A stretch of DNA of 64,000 bases from an uncultured Porticoccus sp. (GCA_947259505.1 CAMYLT010000002.1:264598-328597), one strand, 5' to 3'. Numbered from the stretch's first letter, positions 49,700-60,328 are shown. Notes: generated by a model from the letters alone, not told the origin. Program-made: numbers and translations.

Positions 49700-51057
49700 T
49701 CCGATTGCCGGCCATGTCCCTGAAAGCCCGGGTCACCATGATTCTCTGCGCAGTGTTCGTGCTGTCCCAGATCGCCAGCCTGTTGCTGTTCGAACAAAAC
49801 CGCGAACGCAATATTCTGCTGACCGAGGCCACCGATCTCGCCGACCGCATCATCGGCATCGTCAACCTTGCCAACAGTTTCCCCTACGCGGACCGGGAGC
49901 AAATTCTCGCCGCGGCGCAAACCCAGTTTCTGGCCACCTTCCCGGAGATCGTCTCCATTGACGAGGTCGCCTGTCAGGACAACGCCTTCGCCGAGCGTAT
50001 GGGCGCGCGCATCAAAACCGCTTTCCAGACGATACCCGGGCTGGACGGGGAAATCTGCGTACGCAGCCTGGAGCTGCCCCAATTCGCCGGCAAGCAGTTT
50101 TCATCCCGCGGTTTTGATGTACTGGTCTTTGTCAATTTTCCCGATAGCGAACAAACCATTTTCCACGCCATTCTGCCCGAGGGCAGTTCGCTGTTGGCCG
50201 ACTCGGTGCTCACCTACTTCCTGCTGGTGGCCCTGATCGCCCTGCTGCTGACCTGGTTCCTGGTGGGCAAGGCCACCGCCCCCCTGCAACGACTGGCCAG
50301 AGCCGCGGATACCATAGGCGTCAACCTCGATACCCCGCCGCTCGACGAGGGTGGTCCGCCGGAAGTTTCCCGCGCAGCCCAGGCCTTCAACCGCATGCAA
50401 ACCCGCCTATCCCGCCTGGTCCATGGTCAGACCGAAATGCTGGCGGCGATTTCCCACGACCTGCGCTCCGCCACCACCCGACTGCAACTGCGTGCGGAAC
50501 TGCTCGGCAACGACACAGAACGCAATGGTCTGCTGCGGGTAGTGAGCGACATGAAACAGATGATCGAATCGGTGCTTGCCTATGTGCGCGGCTATGAATC
50601 CAGCGAGCCGGTTCGCATGGTGAACGTCACGGCCCTGGTGGAAAGCCTCTGTGACGACCTGCGCGACGAAGGGTTCCAGATCACCGACGACAACCTGTGC
50701 GACCCGGTCACCCTGCTCTGCCGGGCCAGCCTGGTGCGCAGGGCGCTGCAGAACATCATCGACAACGCCATCAAATACGGCCACACAGCTCATATCGAGC
50801 TGACCTGCCCCGGCGAATACCTGGTCATCACCATTAGCGACTCGGGTCCGGGAATTCCCGAAAATCAGCTGGAAAAGGTCACCCAACCCTTTTACCGGCT
50901 GGAACGATCCCGCAGCTCGGAAACCGGTGGCATCGGCCTGGGGCTGTCAATCACCCAGAACATTGTCCGCAACATGGGGGGATTCCTGGCATTGGCCAAT
51001 CGCCCGGAAGGTGGATTGCGAGTGGAAATCCACCTGCCCCTGAACACTTCTCCCTGA
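49696..51057 (+). CDS. Sensor histidine kinase
   Basis: HAMP region, H-box MLAAISHDLRSATTRLQLRAELL, N-box IIDNAIKYG, G1/G2 ISDSGPGIPENQ and GGIGLGLSI; 4-bp overlap with the regulator. Confidence 0.95.
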   Translation: MIRLPAMSLKARVTMILCAVFVLSQIASLLLFEQNRERNILLTEATDLADRIIGIVNLANSFPYADREQILAAAQTQFLATFPEIVSIDEVACQDNAFAERMGARIKTAFQTIPGLDGEICVRSLELPQFAGKQFSSRGFDVLVFVNFPDSEQTIFHAILPEGSSLLADSVLTYFLLVALIALLLTWFLVGKATAPLQRLARAADTIGVNLDTPPLDEGGPPEVSRAAQAFNRMQTRLSRLVHGQTEMLAAISHDLRSATTRLQLRAELLGNDTERNGLLRVVSDMKQMIESVLAYVRGYESSEPVRMVNVTALVESLCDDLRDEGFQITDDNLCDPVTLLCRASLVRRALQNIIDNAIKYGHTAHIELTCPGEYLVITISDSGPGIPENQLEKVTQPFYRLERSRSSETGGIGLGLSITQNIVRNMGGFLALANRPEGGLRVEIHLPLNTSP

Positions 51058-51143
51058 ATACTTCTCGCTGAATACGCCTCAACAAAAAACCCGACCGTAC
51101 AGTTGCTGATAGGGTTCGTTCTGCACCGGGTGCCGGTGGGCAG

Positions 51144-51605
51144 CTACGCCTGCTTCCCAGCCCGCAGCAGGCCATACAACGTGAGCAACAACGCGAGCAG
51201 AATGGTCACACCGCACAGCATCAGCGTGGCGGTCACCAGAGCGCTATCCGCGCCATGGGGTGGCGGGAATTTTTCACTGAGAGTGGGCATCAATGGCGAT
51301 GTGGCACCGAGAAAGGCGGCCATCACCCCGGCGGCGCCGTTGGTCCAGGTGCCGATCTGCAACAGCGCAAACCACAATTTCAGCGCCAGCGATCCCAGGT
51401 GCAGTTCATTCACCAGCAGGCCGAGCACAATCATCAGCACGCCGTTGGCGGTGAACTCGATATGGGCCATCACAATGCCGCGAAACCACTCCACGGCAGT
51501 GGGGGGAATAAAACCAACCACACAACCGACGGTGATTTGCAGCACGCCCAGAATCAGCGTCCAGCGGCGGACAGCTGTTTTCAACTGATCGATATTCGCC
51601 AACAT
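51144..51605 (-). CDS. Four-TM membrane protein of unknown function
   Basis: 153 aa; four hydrophobic segments; IVMAHIEFTANGVLMIVLGLLVNEL. Confidence 0.7.
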   Translation of the reverse strand: MLANIDQLKTAVRRWTLILGVLQITVGCVVGFIPPTAVEWFRGIVMAHIEFTANGVLMIVLGLLVNELHLGSLALKLWFALLQIGTWTNGAAGVMAAFLGATSPLMPTLSEKFPPPHGADSALVTATLMLCGVTILLALLLTLYGLLRAGKQA

Positions 51606-51794
51606 AAATGAGACCTTACCGAAACATAGCCACTCTTATAGCGCAGAAAAAGCATTCTGTAAGAGTACTTATAGGCTAATGCCACAGAAAGGATAGGTGT
51701 GAGTGTTTTACTAGGCAAGAGTGTTTCAGATGGAGTCAACATATCCGACCCCGAATATCCCACCGGGAACAATGCATGGGTTAACCCAGACAGA

Positions 51795-52583
51795 CTACAT
51801 ACCCGGTATTGCGAGCAGCACCGGCTGTTGGCGATAGAACTGACACAACAGCCGATAGACCTCCGGCATGGCTTCCTTCATGTTTTCCGGCGCCTCAAAA
51901 AATGCCTCACTGCACACCGCGAAGAATTCCGCCGGGCTGGTCAGTGCGTAGTCATCCAGTGGCAGTGACCGGTGGTGTTGCCGGTCATTTTGCAGACGAT
52001 CCCAAGCCGCCGTAAAAATATCGTGCCATTCGCCCGAACGCATGTCCGGGTGCATCGGCGGCGCGCCGTTGGCGCCATCCCGCAACATATCGAGCTTGTG
52101 GGCCAACTCGTGAATCACCACATTGCTGGCCCTGCCGTGGCGGGTATCCGCCCCGCTTTCACAAATATCCTGCCACGACAGAATCACCGGACCCCGATAC
52201 CAGGCTTCGCCGCTCAGGCCGGGCCACCTCGAATGAGTCACGCCATCGTCGGTGCGATAGGGTCGATTCGGCACAAAGGCATCTTCATAGAGAATCACCG
52301 TCTGCCAGCGGTCATACCAGTCAAGGCCGAGATGCAAGACCGGAACGCAGGCCATGGTCGCCAGCTTCAGACACATGACGTCATTGAATTGAAACTCACT
52401 GCCGGAAACGAAGGTTTTGCGCGCCAGAAAACGAAAGCACATCTCCCGCAGGGCGTCGCGCTCGGCCCCCTGATAACGGTCCATCACCGACCAATCGGCA
52501 ATGGCGGATTCCCATTGCACAGCGGTAAAACCCATTTTTTTAACGCGCCGATTTTCCCGCCAGTCCCGAAATCGTTTGAACAT
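51795..52583 (-). CDS. mtfA: M90 family zinc metallopeptidase MtfA
   Basis: MFKRFRDWRENRRVKKMGFTAVQWESAIADWSVMDRYQGAERDALREMC; active site VVIHELAHKLDMLRDGANG; start placed at ATG 52583. Confidence 0.9.
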   Translation of the reverse strand: MFKRFRDWRENRRVKKMGFTAVQWESAIADWSVMDRYQGAERDALREMCFRFLARKTFVSGSEFQFNDVMCLKLATMACVPVLHLGLDWYDRWQTVILYEDAFVPNRPYRTDDGVTHSRWPGLSGEAWYRGPVILSWQDICESGADTRHGRASNVVIHELAHKLDMLRDGANGAPPMHPDMRSGEWHDIFTAAWDRLQNDRQHHRSLPLDDYALTSPAEFFAVCSEAFFEAPENMKEAMPEVYRLLCQFYRQQPVLLAIPGM

Positions 52584-52704
52584 GTTTAACGCACCACCTT
52601 CTACATCACCAAAAATATCCAAGTTTGGTGCAGTATCAATATTTTTCTTAACAAGGAAAGTGCCCATGTGAAGATCAAGAACGCACATTCGAGGTAAAAG
52701 CAGA

Positions 52705-53010
52705 TTACAAATCGACAAATCGACTGAGCCGGCGTTGCAGAGAACGGTTCTGTTCTCGCAGCTGTTCCACTTCATCCAGTAACTCTAGCGCCAACGCTAT
52801 TCCTGCCCAATTCACCTCCAGATCGTGGTGCAAGCGCACCGCTTTTTTTGTCACCGTCAGCATCGTAGGGGTGAACAGCCACTCATCCGGAGTAGCGCCA
52901 ATCGGCTCGATGATGCCCTGCTCGACAATCTCGAATACCGTATCTTCTCCCACGCCGGTTTGCAGGCAGACTTCAGTGAAACTTAAGTAGGTTGAGTCAG
53001 TATCGTTCAT
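52705..53010 (-). CDS. cbpM: Chaperone modulator CbpM
   Basis: 101 aa; MerR-like [33 protein letters not shown]; overlaps cbpA. Confidence 0.85.
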   Translation of the reverse strand: MNDTDSTYLSFTEVCLQTGVGEDTVFEIVEQGIIEPIGATPDEWLFTPTMLTVTKKAVRLHHDLEVNWAGIALALELLDEVEQLREQNRSLQRRLSRFVDL

Positions 53011-53948
53011 GCGACTTCACTCCACTCTGCTCTGGGATCAAAGGGGGCGAGCTCCGACAGCTGCTGCCACTGATGCTTGATCGTTTCGTTGCTCGACGGC
53101 ATCACCACCTTTAACACCGCATAAAGATCGCCTTGCATCTGTTTACCCGGCAAACCCTTACCTTTTATTCGCAAGCGTTGCCCGCTCTGACTGTTGGCAG
53201 GAATCGTTAATTGAATCTTGCCGGACAGGGTCGGCACGGTGACCTTGGCACCCAGGGCTGCCTCCCAAGGGGCAATGGGGAGTGTGATAATCAGATTATG
53301 TCCTTCCACATCGAACAGCGGATGAGGCACCAACCGAATCCGTATATACAAATCGCCGCTCGCGCCCTCGCCAATACCTAGGCCGCCCTGCCCCTTTAAG
53401 CGTATACGCCCACCGTCCGCCACCCCGGGCGGTATTTTCACCTTGAGATTTTTATTCACCTCAGTAACACGCCCCTCATTATCGTAGTATGGCAGGTGGT
53501 AGGAAATTTCTTTGGTCACTTCAGACAACGTGTCCTCAAGGAAAATCGGCAATTCTGTTTCAATATCCTGACCACGTTGACTAAACGGTTGACGACCGCC
53601 AGAGCCGCCCGCCTGAGGACCACGACCTTCCCCAAAAATAGATGAAAAGAAATCCTCAAAATCTCTTTGATTGTGGCCTCCCCCATGACCAGCGGCAGAG
53701 CCAGGCGGCGGACGAGATCCTTGCGGACGACCGGCATACTGGCGGATTTCGTCATACTCCGCCCGCTTGGCACTGTCTTTGAGGACTTCATAGGCTTCAG
53801 TGACCTCCTTGAACTGGGCCTCGGCATCATGATGATCGCTGACATCCGGGTGGTACTTCCTCGCCAGCTTTCGGTAAGCGACCTTGATCGCCTTACTGTC
53901 AGCCCCGGGATCAACGCCCAGAATTTTGTAATAGTCTTTGAATTCCAT
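53007..53948 (-). CDS. cbpA: Curved DNA-binding protein CbpA (DnaJ class)
   Basis: 313 aa; [35 protein letters not shown]-terminal DnaJ domain. Confidence 0.93.
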   Translation of the reverse strand: MEFKDYYKILGVDPGADSKAIKVAYRKLARKYHPDVSDHHDAEAQFKEVTEAYEVLKDSAKRAEYDEIRQYAGRPQGSRPPPGSAAGHGGGHNQRDFEDFFSSIFGEGRGPQAGGSGGRQPFSQRGQDIETELPIFLEDTLSEVTKEISYHLPYYDNEGRVTEVNKNLKVKIPPGVADGGRIRLKGQGGLGIGEGASGDLYIRIRLVPHPLFDVEGHNLIITLPIAPWEAALGAKVTVPTLSGKIQLTIPANSQSGQRLRIKGKGLPGKQMQGDLYAVLKVVMPSSNETIKHQWQQLSELAPFDPRAEWSEVA

Positions 53949-54173
53949 AACAAACCCAGTGGCACCGCCCGGTTATTTGGATTGGCAAAGTTGTCGCCTC
54001 ATTGCGTTTACTATAGACCAAGACAACCTTTGCTTCGGTCGGCGCTAAAGACGAAAAACGACTTCCGTTCGCACGCCACTCGACGACCGCTGTTCCAGGT
54101 CTAACCCGGCACACAACGACGGGGAGGAGATTGAAAATGGCTGGAGGGGAAGGTTGTTACGCTGACCCCAAGT

Positions 54174-54305
54174 ATCGTCGCGCTCGGTCCCCTGATAGCG
54201 ATCCATCACCGGCCAGTCGGCAATGGCGGCTTCCCACTGCGCGGCGGTAAAACCCATTTTTATAATGTGGCGGTATTCCAGCCAGTTGCGCAGTCGGTTA
54301 AACAT
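54174..54305 (-). pseudogene. Truncated second copy of mtfA (N-terminus only)
   Basis: MFNRLRNWLEYRHIIKMGFTAAQWEAAIADWPVMDRYQGTERD is closely similar to the mtfA N-terminus at 52583, then homology stops. Confidence 0.85.
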
Positions 54306-54445
54306 GTTTGAGGCACCATAGCCAACTTCAGGAAAGCGTCTTGTGTGGCATAAGAATCAATAGATTTAACTCTAAGTTCAAGACACTCAAATCGTGGATA
54401 AACCCAAAGCACCAGCACACCTCACAGAGCTTGCCCATATAATTT

Positions 54446-55066
54446 TTACAAAAAGTCATCCAAATTTTTAAATCTGTTTAGATCTCTTTCTCTTGGAAAC
54501 CTTGCCACATTCTTGTCGAATTCAAAGTATTCTGAAAAGCATTTGTCTGGGTGTACATCCCCATCTACAACACATATCAAAAAATCATGTATAAATTGAG
54601 AAAGGCACATAGCATCACATGTATATTCATTTAGCTTCTGGAAATCAAAACCCTCCTCATCCAGAGAAAATCGGTATTCCTTATTCTTGTGATATACCAT
54701 CCTATATGGATGCTCTCCATGTTGACCTTCCCAGAATTTTTCACTCCAAACAGAATGCATCATACGATTACGCACCTCTTTTAATATTTTTGAGTTTTTA
54801 GCGATAGCTTTTCTAATCGCAAAAAAACTCTCTAAATCGATATGACCACATTTATCGGAGTACTCGGTAATTAAGGTTAGAAAAAAGTTCTCAAGATTAT
54901 CAAAAGAAACCTTATGCATCGTACATCTAATAAACTTAGCGTCACTTCCTCCATTTAATTTTTCTGTAACGACATAAATTCCTTCTTGGAAAATGTTTTG
55001 AATATGCGAATAGGCCACTATGAAACGACCTAGGGCTTGTAGAAACTCAGATTTAGGATTACTCAT
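54446..55066 (-). CDS. Orphan protein of unknown function with HEPN-like RN-x3-H motif
   Basis: 206 aa from AT-rich DNA; ILKEVRNRMMHSVWSEKFW. Confidence 0.7.
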   Translation of the reverse strand: MSNPKSEFLQALGRFIVAYSHIQNIFQEGIYVVTEKLNGGSDAKFIRCTMHKVSFDNLENFFLTLITEYSDKCGHIDLESFFAIRKAIAKNSKILKEVRNRMMHSVWSEKFWEGQHGEHPYRMVYHKNKEYRFSLDEEGFDFQKLNEYTCDAMCLSQFIHDFLICVVDGDVHPDKCFSEYFEFDKNVARFPRERDLNRFKNLDDFL

Positions 55067-55107
55067 CTATAACTATCCTTTGCACTAGGCTTTCGGCCAA
55101 ATAGTTA

Positions 55108-55989
55108 TCACAACCCCCTCTGCCACTCTTCCCTTAGAGGAATCACACCGGGCTGGTGAATGGCAGTGCGAACCTGCTGCAACAACTGGTCTTTATCGCG
55201 TTTAAGGATGCCTTTCAGTATCAGGTAGTTGGAGGCGTGGTCGCTGCGGAATACGGTGCGCTCCAGCTGCAAGGTATCCAGCAGGATTTCCATTTCCCCA
55301 AACAGTTGCCGCTGGGTCAGCGGTTGGTAGTCACCGCCAAAGCCCTGCTGAAAGCGCTCTTCACCCATCGGGAAACTCACCACCAGTGTAGAAAGGAATT
55401 CCGGCTGGGTTTCGTTCATCAGTTTTGCTGAATTGATAGCGTGCTGTTCGGTGTATTGCTGGCCGCCGAGGCCGTTGAGAATCATCACCGAACTTTTGAT
55501 ACCTGCCCCTTTGATCTTGTGCAGGGCGTCCAGCGAGGAGGCGTAGGTTTCGCCCTTGGCGATTTTTTCCAGCACCAGATCGTCGCCGGATTCGCAGCCC
55601 ACATACATCAGGCTGAGGCCGAGCTGTTGCAGCTCCGCCAGTTCGTCCACGGATTTGTTTTTCAGGTTGCGGGGCAGGCAGTAGGAGGAGATGCGCTGCA
55701 CATCCGGCAGGTATTGGCGGATGGCCAGCAGGATTTCCTTGAGGCGGCGGAAGGACAGGGTCATGGCATCGCCATCGGCCAGGAAAACACGACGCACCGG
55801 GTAACCGCTATTGGCCACCTGTTGCAGTTCGCTTTCGATATCGGCCTGGGGTTTGACGCTGAATTTCTTCTGCGGCGCGGTGTACATTTCGCAGAAGGTG
55901 CAGTTGTTCCAGGAGCAGCCGTTGGTGACCTGTAAAATCAGCGAACGGGCCTCGCTGGGGGGGCGAAATAGGGGTTCAATGTAATCCAT
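55108..55989 (-). CDS. Radical SAM protein
   Basis: 293 aa; LILQVTNGCSWNNCTFCEMYTAPQKKF (CX4CX2C); VRRVFLADGDAMTLSFRRLKEIL. Confidence 0.88.
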   Translation of the reverse strand: MDYIEPLFRPPSEARSLILQVTNGCSWNNCTFCEMYTAPQKKFSVKPQADIESELQQVANSGYPVRRVFLADGDAMTLSFRRLKEILLAIRQYLPDVQRISSYCLPRNLKNKSVDELAELQQLGLSLMYVGCESGDDLVLEKIAKGETYASSLDALHKIKGAGIKSSVMILNGLGGQQYTEQHAINSAKLMNETQPEFLSTLVVSFPMGEERFQQGFGGDYQPLTQRQLFGEMEILLDTLQLERTVFRSDHASNYLILKGILKRDKDQLLQQVRTAIHQPGVIPLREEWQRGL

Positions 55990-56035
55990 TCACATATCCT
56001 ACCCTTGTTGCGAGTTATAAACCCGGCTATAAACC

Positions 56036-56179
56036 TAGAAGCCTTTTCATAACGTCACGAGCGAAGGTGAGACAAGGCAAAAATGGCCGAAAAAGCGGAG
56101 TTTACATTGAGTAAATGAGCAATTTGAGGCCATTTTTAACAACGTATCACCGAGCGCAGTATTTATGAAATAGCTTCTA
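56036..56179. repeat. 144-bp palindromic intergenic repeat (MITE-like) with terminal inverted repeats
   Basis: Ends TAGAAGCC-TTTTCATAA and (reverse complement) TAGAAGCTATTTCATAA; both arms contain AAAAATGGCC; central TTTACATTGAGTAAATG. Confidence 0.75.
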
Positions 56180-57574
56180 ATCCCGGCGCCAAGTGGTCCC
56201 TTCACGAGAGTCTTCGAGAACAACACCTTGTGCTAGTAAGTCATCACGAATCTGGTCGGCACGGGCGAAGTCGCGGTTTTTCTTGGCGGCAACGCGCTCT
56301 GCAATCAATGCCTCGATCTGCGCGGCGTCGAGATCGCCTTCACCGCCGCCCTGCATAAAGGCTTCCGGATCGCAACCGAGAATACCGAACACGGCGCCCA
56401 TCGCTTTCAGTTCTGCCACCAGCTTGCGGGCCTGTGCCAGATCGGTCTTGGCCTGGGTGTTGATATCGCGCACCAGATCGTACATGGCCGACAGCGCTTC
56501 GCGGGTGTTGAAGTCGTCGTCCATGGACTCCACAAAACGGCGGTAGTAATCGCTGTGATGCAGCTCGCTCAGTTCGGCGGGCATTACATCGGCAAAGGGG
56601 CGCAATGCGGTATAGAAGCGCTCCAGACCACCCTTGGCCTCAATCAAATTCTCTTCGGAATAGTTGATGGGGCTGCGGTAGTGGCTGGACAGCAGGAAGT
56701 AGCGCACCACTTCCGGGTGGTATTTTTTCAGCACCTCGCGGATGGTGAAGAAGTTGCCCAGGGACTTGGACATTTTCTCGTTGTCCACCCGCACCGCACC
56801 GGCGTGCATCCAGTAATGGACATAGGGCTTGCCAGTGGCCGCCTCGCTCTGGGCGATTTCGTTTTCGTGGTGGGGGAACGGCAGATCCGGACCACCGCCG
56901 TGGATATCGAAGGTTTCCCCCAGGCAGCAGGTGGACATGGCGGAGCACTCAATATGCCAGCCGGGACGACCGGGGCCCCAGGGGGATTCCCAACTGACTT
57001 CGCCGGGCTTGGCACCCTTCCAGAGGGCGAAATCCCGTGGGTCTTCCTTGATATCACCCACTTCGACCCGGGCACCGGCCAGCAGGTCTTCCGGGTTTCG
57101 GTTACTCAGCTTGCCGTAATCCGGGAAGCGGCTGATGCGGTAGTAGACATCGCCGTTGTCGGTGGCGTAGGCGTAGTGGTTGTCCACCAGTATCTGCACC
57201 ATGTCGAGAATGTCATCCATGTGACCGGTGGCGCGGGGTTCAATGTCGGGCATCAGCACGCCGAGGGCGGCTTCGTCCTCGTGCATGGCTTCGATCATGC
57301 GCTCGGTGAGCGCGGTGTAGGGCTCGCCGTTTTCGTTGGCGCGATTGAGGATCTTGTCATCGATATCGGTGATGTTGCGCACGTAGGTGACATCCCAACC
57401 CTGGGAGCGCAGGTAGCGGGTGATGACGTCGAACGCCACCAGCACCCGGGCGTGACCGATATGGCAGTAGTCGTAGACGGTGATGCCGCACACGTACATG
57501 CGAATCTTGCCCGCTTCGATGGGTTTGAAAACCTCTTTCTGCCGCGTCAGGGTGTTATACAGTGTCAGTGCCAT
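56177..57574 (-). CDS. cysS: Cysteinyl-tRNA synthetase
   Basis: 465 aa; [47 protein letters not shown]; ends GTTWRRD. Confidence 0.98.
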   Translation of the reverse strand: MALTLYNTLTRQKEVFKPIEAGKIRMYVCGITVYDYCHIGHARVLVAFDVITRYLRSQGWDVTYVRNITDIDDKILNRANENGEPYTALTERMIEAMHEDEAALGVLMPDIEPRATGHMDDILDMVQILVDNHYAYATDNGDVYYRISRFPDYGKLSNRNPEDLLAGARVEVGDIKEDPRDFALWKGAKPGEVSWESPWGPGRPGWHIECSAMSTCCLGETFDIHGGGPDLPFPHHENEIAQSEAATGKPYVHYWMHAGAVRVDNEKMSKSLGNFFTIREVLKKYHPEVVRYFLLSSHYRSPINYSEENLIEAKGGLERFYTALRPFADVMPAELSELHHSDYYRRFVESMDDDFNTREALSAMYDLVRDINTQAKTDLAQARKLVAELKAMGAVFGILGCDPEAFMQGGGEGDLDAAQIEALIAERVAAKKNRDFARADQIRDDLLAQGVVLEDSREGTTWRRD

Positions 57575-57644
57575 GGTGCTCTTTCTTCGTTTTTTGGGGC
57601 CGCCCTGCGGCCCGCCGTGAATTCAGTGCCGGTTAATGTCGCAA

Positions 57645-59315
57645 TCAGTCTTTCCAGGTATCACGCAGGCCGATGGTGCGGTTGAACACCGGTTTTTCGG
57701 GGCTGCTGTAGCGGCTGTCGAGAGAGAAATAGCCTTCCCGCTCGAACTGGTAGTAGTTGCCCACCGCAGCATCCGCCAGACCGATTTCAGCCTTGCAGCC
57801 CTGCAGGATTTGCAGCGACTCGGGATTGATGAAATCAAGGAAGTTGCGGTCTCCGGCTTCCGGAGCAGGATCGCTGAACAGCCGGTCGTAGAGCCGCACT
57901 TCGCAATCCACACACTCTGTGGCCGACACCCAGTGAATCACGCCGCGGGGACGGATGCCCTCGGGCGCATCTTCGCCGAGGGTGCCGGGAATGATTTCCG
58001 CGAGGATCTCGACGATTTCGCCGCTGTCATCTTTCACCATGTCGTTGGCCTGGATGACATAGGCACCGCGCAACCGCACCCACTCGCCGGGCACCAGTCG
58101 CTTGAATTTTTTGCGGGACAGGCTGCTGTCTTCGTTGAAGTCTTCGCGGTCGATATAAATCTCGCGGGTAAACGGCAATTGGCGTTCGCCCAGATCATCG
58201 CGATTGGGATGACCGGCAGCGCTAAGCATTTCCACCTCGCCCTCAGGCACATTGGTGAACGTGACTTTCAATGGGTTCAGCACGCACATGGCGCGGGCGG
58301 CATTGTCGTTCAGGTCGTCGCGGATAAAGTGCTCGAACTGGGCCATGTCTACCACGCCATCGGTCTTGGCCACCGCCAAGCTGTCGCAGAAGTTTCGGAT
58401 CGCCGCAGGCGATACACCACGGCGGCGCAGGCCGGAAATGGTGGGCATGCGTGGGTCGTTCCAGCCGTCCACGTGATTCTCATCCACCAACTGCTTGAGT
58501 TTGCGCTTGCTGGTGATGTTGTAATTCAGGTTGAGGCGACCAAACTCATACTGGTGCGGCTTGGAGGGCACCGGCAGATTGTCGATAAACCATTCATAGA
58601 GAGGCCGGTTGGCGGCGAACTCCAGGGTACAGATGGAGTGAGTCACCCCTTCAATGGCATCTTCCTGACCGTGGGCGAAATCGTAAGCGGGATAGATATT
58701 CCACTTGTCGCCGGTACGGTGGTGGGCGCGCTTCTTGATGCGGTACAGCACCGGGTCGCGCATATTGATATTGGGCGAGGCCATGTTAATTTTGGCCCGC
58801 AATGTCATGCGGCCCTCGTCAATATCACCGTTTTTCATCTGCTCCAGCAACGCCAGATTTTCTTCCACCGGGCGGTCGCGCCAGGGGCTGTTCTTGCCCG
58901 GCTCGGTGAGGGTGCCACGGTATTCGCGCATCAGCTCGGCATTCAGCTCACAGACAAAGGCTTTTCCTTCGCGAATCAGTTGCTGTGCCCAGGCGTAAAG
59001 CTGGTCGAAATAGTTGGAGGCGTAGCGAATTTCGCCGTCCCACTGGAAGCCGAGCCAGCGCACATCCTCGATGATGGCGTGGACGTATTCGTCTTCTTCC
59101 TTTTCGGGGTTGGTGTCGTCAAAGCGCAGATTGCAGGCACCGCCAAACTGGGCCGCCAGGCCAAAATTCAGGCAGATGGATTTGGCGTGACCAATATGCA
59201 AGTAGCCGTTGGGTTCCGGCGGAAAGCGGGTCACAACCTTCTCTACCACGCCCTCGGCGAGGTCGCGGGTAATAATCTGCTGAATAAAATTGAGCGGTTT
59301 ATTGTCGTCTGCCAT
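57645..59315 (-). CDS. glnS: Glutaminyl-tRNA synthetase
   Basis: 556 aa; [41 protein letters not shown]. Confidence 0.98.
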   Translation of the reverse strand: MADDNKPLNFIQQIITRDLAEGVVEKVVTRFPPEPNGYLHIGHAKSICLNFGLAAQFGGACNLRFDDTNPEKEEDEYVHAIIEDVRWLGFQWDGEIRYASNYFDQLYAWAQQLIREGKAFVCELNAELMREYRGTLTEPGKNSPWRDRPVEENLALLEQMKNGDIDEGRMTLRAKINMASPNINMRDPVLYRIKKRAHHRTGDKWNIYPAYDFAHGQEDAIEGVTHSICTLEFAANRPLYEWFIDNLPVPSKPHQYEFGRLNLNYNITSKRKLKQLVDENHVDGWNDPRMPTISGLRRRGVSPAAIRNFCDSLAVAKTDGVVDMAQFEHFIRDDLNDNAARAMCVLNPLKVTFTNVPEGEVEMLSAAGHPNRDDLGERQLPFTREIYIDREDFNEDSSLSRKKFKRLVPGEWVRLRGAYVIQANDMVKDDSGEIVEILAEIIPGTLGEDAPEGIRPRGVIHWVSATECVDCEVRLYDRLFSDPAPEAGDRNFLDFINPESLQILQGCKAEIGLADAAVGNYYQFEREGYFSLDSRYSSPEKPVFNRTIGLRDTWKD

Positions 59316-59431
59316 ACTGCCGGGCCGCCGGGGCCATCCTCCCTAAAAAAGAGCCGGATTATAGCCTTCGGGGAACAGCGTATAAACAACTGATCGCCCT
59401 AGAGCCCAAGTTTTCCAGAGCACTGCCCTTC

Positions 59432-60328
59432 ATGCGACCGAACACCCGCGCCATTTTCTATCTGCAACTGTGTTTACTATCGTTTCTGATAGGCGACTCG
59501 GTGGCAAAAAAGCTGCTGGAAAGTATTCCCCTCGGGCAAGTGATGTGCCTGCGCACTGCCGCCGCACTACTGGTGCTAATTGTCATCTTGTTGGGTTCCA
59601 GACGACTTTCGCTGCTGAAAGTCACCAAGCCGGTTCACCATTTTCTGCGCAGTCTGGTCTTTACCCTGATCAGCCTCGGCTACTACGTGGCGGTGAAATA
59701 CTTCCCGATGAGCGCGGTCACCGCCGCGTTGGCCGGAGCGCCGATTATTATCTCTGCCATATCTCCGCTGATTCTGCGCGAACGGGCCAATACCGTGCAG
59801 TGGCTGGCCACCATTGCGGGATTTATTGGTGTCTGTCTGGTGCTGAAACCTGATCTGGCCAATCTCGGCTGGCACTATTTGGCACTGCTGAGCCTGCCGC
59901 TGTCCTACTCCACCATGATCCTCTGGTCGCGCTACTTGTCGCGCACCGAGTCTGACTGGTCGATGAATTTCTACATCTACTTTCCGCTGTTGATCGTGTC
60001 TTTTTTCTGGCCGGAACAGTGGATCGCGCTGGATGCCATGGACATGGCGATGATTATGGTATCGGGCACCGGTGGAGCCTTCGGCTTTATCCTGATGGTG
60101 GCGGCGTTCCGCATTGGTAAGCCGGTGGTGGTGGCCCCCTTCGAATACACGTCGATCATCATGGCGGCCGGGGTGGACATGCTGTTCTGGCACTTCTATC
60201 CGGATTCGGCCATGTGGCTCGGTATTGGCCTAATCCTGTTGTGCGCCGCGCTACAGGCTTGGCAGGCTCGCATCGAGCCTCCAGTCATTACCCCTCACCT
60301 CCGCCCTGAGGACACTCACATGCCGTGA
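59432..60328 (+). CDS. DMT superfamily (EamA) transporter
   Basis: 298 aa; about ten TMs in two EamA-like halves; AVTAALAGAPIIISAISPLILRERANTVQWLATIAGFIGVCLVLKP. Confidence 0.88.
   Translation: MRPNTRAIFYLQLCLLSFLIGDSVAKKLLESIPLGQVMCLRTAAALLVLIVILLGSRRLSLLKVTKPVHHFLRSLVFTLISLGYYVAVKYFPMSAVTAALAGAPIIISAISPLILRERANTVQWLATIAGFIGVCLVLKPDLANLGWHYLALLSLPLSYSTMILWSRYLSRTESDWSMNFYIYFPLLIVSFFWPEQWIALDAMDMAMIMVSGTGGAFGFILMVAAFRIGKPVVVAPFEYTSIIMAAGVDMLFWHFYPDSAMWLGIGLILLCAALQAWQARIEPPVITPHLRPEDTHMP

Noticed and set aside
56555-57685. 376-aa plus-strand ORF
   Set aside because: Antisense to cysS; no recognisable motifs
57636-59393. 585-aa plus-strand ORF
   Set aside because: It is fully antisense to glnS, which has unambiguous catalytic motifs; an artefact of GC-rich codon bias
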